NCBI RefSeq assembly: GCF_000699445.3
Contig: NC_067197.1
Span: 31,479,809-31,543,808, forward strand
Length of the DNA: 64,000 bases
Origin: Schistosoma haematobium
Lineage: Eukaryota; Platyhelminthes; Trematoda; Strigeidida; Schistosomatidae
Reading direction: 5' to 3'
The notes below the pieces were generated by a model. The model was not told the DNA's origin. It was given only the letters and a program-made list of their open reading frames with translations, and searched no databases. Both the position numbers and the translations under genes were made by a program. Below, in pieces: positions 57,913 to 64,000 of the stretch (positions are counted from its first letter, which is position 1; each line of letters begins with the position of its first letter).

Positions 57913-58322
57913 ATTCACTTGGTATTGTTTGTTTGAATCTTCCCATTGATATTTAGGACTGCAATTGATCAATCTCTTATTAACATATGCGAATAATATA
58001 GGTATTACCTCGAAATAGCCTTAATTCACAAACATTATACGCAAACATGGATAGTGGCTAGCAGTAGAATCCAGGACGAGCGTTACGACCTATTTGGGAC
58101 TCGTAAGCCGGATGTACCTCCATCTCAGAGCTGATGTTCACTCCGGAGACTCGAATTCATTACCGTTTGCTTCAAATGCTATTTCTTTATCCATTTAGCT
58201 ACTGAGTCCTGATAGGCATTTGCATATGCGATGGGGTGAAGTTTAAATTCACTTGGTATTGTTTGTTTGGATCTTCCCATTGATATTTCGGACCGCAGTC
58301 TCTTATTGGCATATGTTGATAC
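57913..58322 (-). mobile_element. Smalpha-type (family A) unit flanked by direct copies of its spacer
   Basis: The spacer AATTCACTTGGTATTGTTTG..CTTATTnnCATATG occurs at 57914 and again, same orientation, at 58244, a period of 330 bp. Between them, on the minus strand, lie the tRNA-like region (GGACTCAGTAGCTAAATGG, B-box-like GAATTCGAGTC) and a degenerate ribozyme (58069-58113). The period equals the length expected for one Smalpha monomer, so this is about 1.2 monomers of a tandem (head-to-tail) unit. Confidence 0.8.
58069..58113 (-). ncRNA. Smalpha-type hammerhead, degenerate
   Basis: On the minus strand stem I is ATCCGG/CTGGAT. The core reads CTTACGA (G5 lost) and the GAA strand reads GTA. 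Stem III ACG-CT-CGT and triplet GTC are intact. Expected to be inactive. Confidence 0.7.
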
Positions 58323-58329
58323 ATTCTTT

Positions 58330-59015
58330 GTAGATTTTGTTGTATAAAATGAATGATTACTCTTTGAATAGCTAGTTACTTGGAACTCAAAGTATTATAC
58401 AACAAAGATGAATGATATTGATTTATACAATTTACCAATTTTCTATGACTCAATCTGTAAACTTTTTTAAAAAATGTAATAAAACTTAAACCATTTTTCA
58501 AGATGTGCCTATTTTACGGTCATCAGATGTATTCTTTAGGTAATACGTCCTTCCTAGAAAATACCAATACATAAAATGGGATCAGAGATTCAAAGACTTT
58601 TACATGTACTTAAAAATATCAAAGGTAGCAATTTCTAACAAATAGATACAATCAAAAGAGAATTAATCATTTAATCTAATATGTATTATCAATTCATCTA
58701 GACGTTAGCTATGTTTGAACTATATTTGGAACAAACAACTACAATGATTATAACAAATTATTATTTAAGAACTCACAAATACACAACTTTATAATTAATA
58801 ATAATTAAAACACAAATCACTGTTAGTTTAAATAAACACAAAGTCTTCAATAACATACTATTAAAAACTAATCGGTATCAACTTGATCGTTTTACTCCTT
58901 ATCACGTTATGAGATCTTTTTTAATCACAGCAAAATTATGGATGTCGAACAAACCTATCTTGATTCAGTCAAGTAATTGTTAATAACATAAACATGCTCG
59001 CTGTTAATATATATA
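58330..59015. other. AT-rich intergenic stretch
   Basis: No gene or repeat was recognised. Confidence 0.4.
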
Positions 59016-59020
59016 TATAT

Positions 59021-59282
59021 CACAAATGATTGATCACTAGGTGGTGATCAATGTCATGCGTGTCAAGTCCTTATTTAGTACAGATCGAATGCTATCTACC
59101 ATGTTGCAATGTGGCGACCAGTCTAGGTGACTCGACATTGCGGGCACTATATATTGAGATTAGATGAAGGTTGGAGGTAGTCGACAGAATACCCTGGACC
59201 CGGGTCGATAGCATTCGATCTGCACTAAATAAGGACTTGACACGCATGACATTGATCACCACCCAGTGATCAATCAATTGTG
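59021..59282. repeat. Foldback with 76-base arms around a family C 3' fragment
   Basis: Arms 59021-59096 and 59207-59282 are inverted complements with about three differences. They include TGGTGATCAATGTCATGCG and GTCCTTATTTAGTnCAGATCG. The 110-base centre contains, on the minus strand, the 3' end of family C (GGGTCCAGGGTATTCTGTCG, ACTACCTCCAACC). The ACC-CG-GGT stem III and cleavage site are preserved, but the CTGACGA..GAA core is not. An intact family C element follows immediately. Confidence 0.8.
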
Positions 59283-59283
59283 A

Positions 59284-59487
59284 TTACATCTCAGTCCTAC
59301 AGGTCAGTCGCGGCCCGGACAGCTCAGTGGTAACGTCTCTGACTGTGAAGCTGGGTGACACGGGATCGAATCCGCCAGGGAGCACCAGTTCCCTTAAGAT
59401 TACAGGTACACCTTGCTGACGAGTGCCAAGTGGCAGGAAACCGGGGTTCAGGGTTTCCTGTCGACTACCTCCAACCACCATCTAATC
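59284..59487 (+). mobile_element. Family C hammerhead retroposon
   Basis: It starts ATTACATCTCAGTCCTACAG. It has a tRNA-like region GGCCCGGACAGCTCAGTGGT (A box) and B box GGATCGAATCC (59363-59373), a 36-base linker, a hammerhead (59410-59454), and a 3' end GTCGACTACCTCCAACCACC. A CT/AT microsatellite follows. The whole transcript would be about 200 nt. It is distinct in sequence from families A and B but has the same order of parts. Confidence 0.75.
59410..59454 (+). ncRNA. Hammerhead ribozyme, family C
   Basis: Stem I ACCTTG/CAGGGT pairs fully with one G-U. The core is CTGACGA..GAA. Stem II TGCC/GGCA is perfect with an AAGT loop, but the pair next to the core is G-G instead of G-C. Stem III ACC/GGT is perfect with a two-base GG loop. 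The cleavage triplet is GTT. The G-G at 10.1-11.1 should lower activity. The fold was drawn by eye. Confidence 0.6.
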
Positions 59488-59531
59488 GCTCTCTCTCTCT
59501 CTCTCTCCATATATATATATATATATATATA
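59488..59531. repeat. (CT)n(AT)n compound microsatellite
   Basis: About 10 CT units then about 11 AT units directly after the family C element; possibly its tail or an expansion of it. Confidence 0.9.
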
Positions 59532-59534
59532 ACT

Positions 59535-60845
59535 GCATATTAAAGTTTAGTAAAGATCTAATTGGAAGCAATACAGTCCCATTTTATGTATTTCTCTACT
59601 ATCCGTTTTCTTTATAGTTGAACATTTTTATTAAAAATTATAAATTTTAACAGGTTAGCTATTTGAGGTTTCCATAAATGAGTCACTTCACTGAAATTAA
59701 TATCTCAGTGTAAAATGCTTGTTAAAATAGCAGCCTTAAGTAAACGTAAACGAATATACAACTACACTGGATATATGTTATATGTTTGCCCTGAAAACTA
59801 ATCAAATGTTGTTGAAGCTATCAAGCGAAGTACTGTAAGGTTTCTATCAGAAATTATTGACTAATAGCAATGTTATTCATTACACTTTACAAAATTATAG
59901 AAAAATGCTTAGTGACATTTGAACTCTAGAACAAATGCATTTCATGACCATTTATTAAGCTTTTGACATATCGCAATTCTATGACGTGCATTAGAATAAT
60001 ACAAAATGAAGTAAAAAACAATTAAAACAAAAGCAAAATTTTGCTCGATTGTAGTGACACATTTTCCTAACACATTTGTTTTAGGAGAAAGAACAATAAA
60101 TATTGTAACACAGAAGGAAATCGATTAAGAAAGACAGATACCATGGATTTTTATCTTTGTGGACAAGAGGTCAAATTGAATTACTAAGATGAAAATTTAA
60201 TCCGCTATATATATGAATTATGCATTCTGTATTATGGTTAAAGTATTAGGCTATTTCGGAAATAATGTTGACCGCTTCCTTAAAGTCCTAGATTCAGACA
60301 TGGCAATGAGACAGTGGTTATCGTCATGTATTTAAACGAAGTTATCAGCCTGATATGATAGATTTTCTGTCAAGAATCCCATGATATAATATCTGAACAA
60401 AAGTGTTTTTTCTGTCATTAATATATTAAATGTTTATTGTATAATACTGACTCAAATCATTGAAATATGCTGTCAGCTGGATAACTGAGTTCTTAAAGCA
60501 TACAACATTAAGATGAGACCCATCTGTGTTTCAGGCGTTTTGTATAAAAGATACGAAACTAATTAAGAAATAAGTTGCTCAAGATGATCATAATTGTCAC
60601 TGTGTAATTGCCTGTCGTCACAATAATGAAAATTTAACAGACTATAAGAGATTTTCCAAACACTCAAGGACAAGAAACAGTGTTGGATCGGCTAGAACCA
60701 AACAAAACGTAATTATCGAATCCGAACTGATATTTCACTTCACTTAAAACTGGTAAACAGAAACGATTAGCTGTAAAAATTACTTAACTAAGAGGTTTTA
60801 TTGTACGCAAAATGACTAAATCATTCTTCAAATGATTCTCGTGAC
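59535..60845. other. AT-rich intergenic stretch
   Basis: No gene or repeat was recognised. Confidence 0.4.
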
Positions 60846-60849
60846 TGGG

Positions 60850-61175
60850 AATGATCAGACAAATATTGAGTGTGATCATTTGTTCCTCATCACTACCTTT
60901 ATATTCCGTATACTATTAAATCAATATTAAATAATAATCCAATTTAGTTGTCAAAAAATAAATTGTTACTATCTTTTTGAGTCAAAAAACAAGTGAATAA
61001 ACACTGGATAGATAAAGAAATGTTAGCCCATAGTATATTTAGACGAATTTTCGATTGGCTCAGCATTGACCAATGACACTTAAACAAACCTTTGTTGTTT
61101 GTTTCCACTGCCTATACATTTACTCAGAGATCGATGGAAATAGAATTAAACATTGTTTTCATCACATGAAATATT
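60850..61175 (+). repeat. Dispersed repeat, second copy of 23050-23385
   Basis: Same block order as the copy at 23050, with AAATCAATATTAAATAATAATCC, TTACTATCTTTTTGAGTCAAAA, CCACTGCCTATACAT and GAGATCGATGG. Ends are not defined. Confidence 0.6.
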
Positions 61176-61179
61176 ATCG

Positions 61180-62560
61180 AAATTGAGTTAACTGGACCAT
61201 AGTTTAAAGATAATTAAGACTATTTAACCTAAAGAATGAGGTTGATCAGATTAAGGTGTCGAATAATGACGATTTGGATTTTAGATATTCGTCACTGGCT
61301 AATCAATAACTTAACTATCTGTGGTAAGAGTATATCGATTATTAAATTAGGGATTTTACTACTTAATTACTATTTGAAGATGAAACTAACAAAATAAAGT
61401 GCTATCAGCAAGCATTGTTGGAAGTAACTTGTACTGAAGATTTAGGGATGTCTATAGTGATATAAATTAAGAACAAAAAAAGATATTAGTAACACTTAAA
61501 TCTCTTAGTTGAAGAGCGAGTGCTACTAAACGCATCATGGAACATTTTGGTCACCGTAGCCTGAGAAAACGAAAGATCTATAATATTGAATCTTTCTCTA
61601 TGGAATAGCGAAGTAATCATAATTAGTAGACCTAAAGTGAATCCTAACACATTTGGCAGAACTTATGCTATGACTTTATAGAAAATCCTTCAGATATCTA
61701 TTTATTTAGAGGCCAAGAAGATCATGACAATAAAATACATTCCTTCTCCTAAATTAATAGTAGAAAATACAAGCAGCTAGATATTATCAAAGCACATCCT
61801 TTAATTTAATGTGATGTCTCGAAAAATAGAATTACGTTGAATAGACTACATTTTTATTCTACTGATCACATAAGAATATTCAGAAATTTTTAATTATAAC
61901 TTCCATATCGCGTCATTACAAACCTGAACTAGACCATGTCTTTTATTTTCCTTCTATCCCAACAATCTGTTTGTCAACTGACATTCTGACTGAACAATGA
62001 GAAATCACAGTTGCTCAACTAGAATTTCAGATCAACTGACTAGTCCCACGTATAATTTTGAGTTTTGTAAAATGAACCAAATAAGACACGTATTGTTACT
62101 GTGATTGCAAGTAATGATTGCATCGGTTCATGTAAAAATTTGAAAACTAAAATCTAACCTTAAATTAGACCGAACAAACAACAATAAGAAATTCTTGCAG
62201 TTTCGGTGTGAAGCAGTAACCAGTAGATATCAACTGCGTTAGGATTAAACCAATATTCACTAGTCATGTAATAATGTAAACCGTATGAAGTTGAAATTGT
62301 GAACAATTAGGTATCAACTCAGGCATAGCCTCTAGTACAGAGGTTTCTCAATTCGCTCTTTGTCTAGTTCGTAGATTATAAATACTTATAAATTTCATAT
62401 AATGATGAAACGAATTTACCCTTTTATCTGGATTTCAATAACTGTGTACATTGGGAAAGTTATTTATGAAAAATATAAAAGCTAAACAGTTTGGAAAAAT
62501 CTACGACCATAATGATACGGACTTATCACAAATAGTATTTCAAGGTATGCGCAGAATGAA
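61180..62560. other. AT-rich intergenic stretch
   Basis: No gene or repeat was recognised. Confidence 0.4.
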
Positions 62561-62568
62561 CGTTAATT

Positions 62569-62815
62569 TCACCCGACTTTAAAGTTAGTCGGTTCTTCGT
62601 TTATTTCCATTTCATAATTGATGGAATTTTGAAAAAAATTAAACAGTGGGATGGTATTTTTGTGTCTGAAAGAATCAATGAAAGTAACATATTCTTCAGC
62701 AGTATTATTATTATCTGAATTTATCTGACTTGTGTACCTAAGAAAACAGTGTCTTGAATCTACATCGAACCAGTATAATCTAGCGTATTGTTTCAAACAA
62801 TGTTTATTTTTTATG
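62569..62815 (-). CDS. Candidate exon with PH-domain-like sequence
   Basis: On the minus strand the frame follows an acceptor-like AACCTTCACTATATTAG (AG at 62817-62816). It contains QYARLYWFDVDSRHCFLRYT. The pattern of a Trp-Phe core strand followed by a short turn and a LRY strand resembles the second and third strands of PH domains such as those of TBC1D2-type proteins. No convincing donor was found before the stop. The second half (FRHKNTIPLFNFFQ) is not diagnostic. Candidate only. Confidence 0.28.
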
Positions 62816-62859
62816 CTAATATAGTGAAGGTTGTTATTGATTACATACATAACTTTCTG

Positions 62860-63290
62860 TTAAACTCCAGGATACAGCGTCCCATAATTTGGATGGTTTA
62901 GTTTTTATGCCCTTACTGTCAATCCGGAGAACATTTTAAGTAAAAATATGCTTCTCAGTAACTGAAGGAGAATAACTCAGTGTAGAATGACTATTATTTT
63001 TATGAATTGTCGTTTTTTTGTGTAATTTTTAATGCAAATTATATGAAAAAGAAATTGTTTGCAAATAAAGATGGATGATTGATATCAAGAGACGTTTGAA
63101 AAATTCAGATATTCTAAACTTCATTCGTCATCTACACTCATACTACAAGCCGTGGCGAAATTAAATTTACGTAGCTGAGTTCCGAATGGTGTACAGAATC
63201 TCAAAAATGTACTGCCAAAAGTTTATATATACGTTACAATCATTCATAATAGAAGCAACATCCAGTTGTTTACTCTAATTTGTGAAGTAG
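62860..63290. other. AT-rich spacer
   Basis: Nothing recognisable was seen. Confidence 0.4.
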
Positions 63291-63295
63291 AAGCT

Positions 63296-63571
63296 GGAAT
63301 GATGAACACTTGGACAGGTTAACCAAATTTACTATATCATGTAAATCACGTTGCATATGTAAAATATAGAAACAAAACATTGAAAACTCCATTTTTATAT
63401 CTTCCTTGAATCATCTCTTACAAACCACATCGTTCTTTCATTCCTATTGCTACTCCGATTGTCTTTGTTTTTTCCCTCCTTCTCCTTGTTTTTCTCTTCC
63501 GTCAATAAGTAATCTACCTCTTTCTCACCATGAATACTACTTATACCTATCCGTATAAATAGCGCACACCA
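63296..63571 (-). mobile_element. Diverged solo LTR, minus strand
   Basis: On the minus strand TGTGCGCTATTTATACGGAT, AGGTATAAGTAGTAT, a GAAGAGAAAAACAAGGAG block and a GTTCATCATTCC end follow the order of the solo LTRs at 18927 and 51962. Divergence is high and no duplication could be read. The 61-codon frame inside is incidental. Confidence 0.45.
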
Positions 63572-63579
63572 TATTGCCA

Positions 63580-64000
63580 CAATATCTTAAAACCCCGATT
63601 ATTTTTGAAGCAAATGATGGATTTTACGTCTGTCAAACTTAAAAAATGAGATGCTTTCGGCAAACATAACTGCTACTGTCATTCTGTAATAATGAAGAAA
63701 GCAAGTTTAAAAAACCCAGTCTTTCGAAAATTTTGAAGACTGAATGCAAGGTTACAGTAAAACCGCGAAAAACCAATGTGTACTATTTATATAAACTACT
63801 GACGAATGAATTCGTCGTTTTCTTTCAGCTATAGGCTTCGTTTGATAACAAAAACATATCTGAGATTAAAAATAATTGTCATAGTAACGACAACATTTAA
63901 GAAAATTGGTGAGTTTCAGTGAATCCCAAGTTAGTGAAAATTCCAAAGTTTACTATTTAGTAAATAAAAGAGGAACGAATCCAAGTTATTTAAAACACTA
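63580..64000. other. AT-rich end of the window
   Basis: No gene or repeat was recognised. Confidence 0.4.

Overview
The window is an AT-rich, gene-poor stretch of a eukaryotic genome that looks like a blood fluke (genus Schistosoma). Three things support this. One is a full-length RTE-clade non-LTR retrotransposon of the SR2 type. The second is copies of an S-alpha (Smalpha)-like repeat, the schistosome repeat known to carry a hammerhead ribozyme. The third is low GC with many (AT)n runs and short exons in long introns. The species cannot be fixed from the sequence alone. No bacterial genes, operons or CRISPR arrays are present.

Host genes are sparse. The best supported is a minus-strand gene at the left, with two exons (6513-6697 and 4512-5047) joined by consensus splice sites and compatible phase. 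It encodes a Ser/Thr/Asn-rich protein of unknown function. A possible upstream exon lies at 7467-7681. Weaker exon candidates are at 62569-62815 (PH-domain-like, minus) and 23800-23989 (plus). Everything else recognisable is mobile DNA.

Mobile DNA, left to right. RTE: a 3' fragment at 247-1354 (-), an intact 1006-codon copy at 30035-33256 (+), and a 3' fragment of another subfamily at 55699-56634 (-). There are also three very short derivatives that keep the RTE 5' end (19922-20054, 36134-36320, 43020-43164). LTR elements: a 3' end with polypurine-like tract and LTR at 9050-9599, about six related solo LTRs, and an unrelated 542-bp solo LTR at 14180-14721 with a perfect 5-bp target duplication. 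DNA-transposon-like elements: a roughly 288-bp MITE family with inverted ends (4200, 28731, 43291, and a variant at 49472). Several foldback elements lie at 2833, 9653, 21855, 33764 and 59021.

The most striking content is a set of tRNA-related (pol III box) short retroposons that each carry a hammerhead ribozyme. I see three families with different ribozymes but the same compact build: family A (Smalpha type; 34190, 57913), family B (about 14 loci) and family C (59284, remnants at 12155 and 44920). Every fold that can be drawn has a 3-bp stem III closed by only two bases. Some family B loci carry two ribozymes in inverted orientation around a central pol III segment. Several copies have long target-site duplications (18 bp perfect at 46945-47234), as expected if RTE-type machinery mobilises them. 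All folds and duplications were read by eye and not computed.
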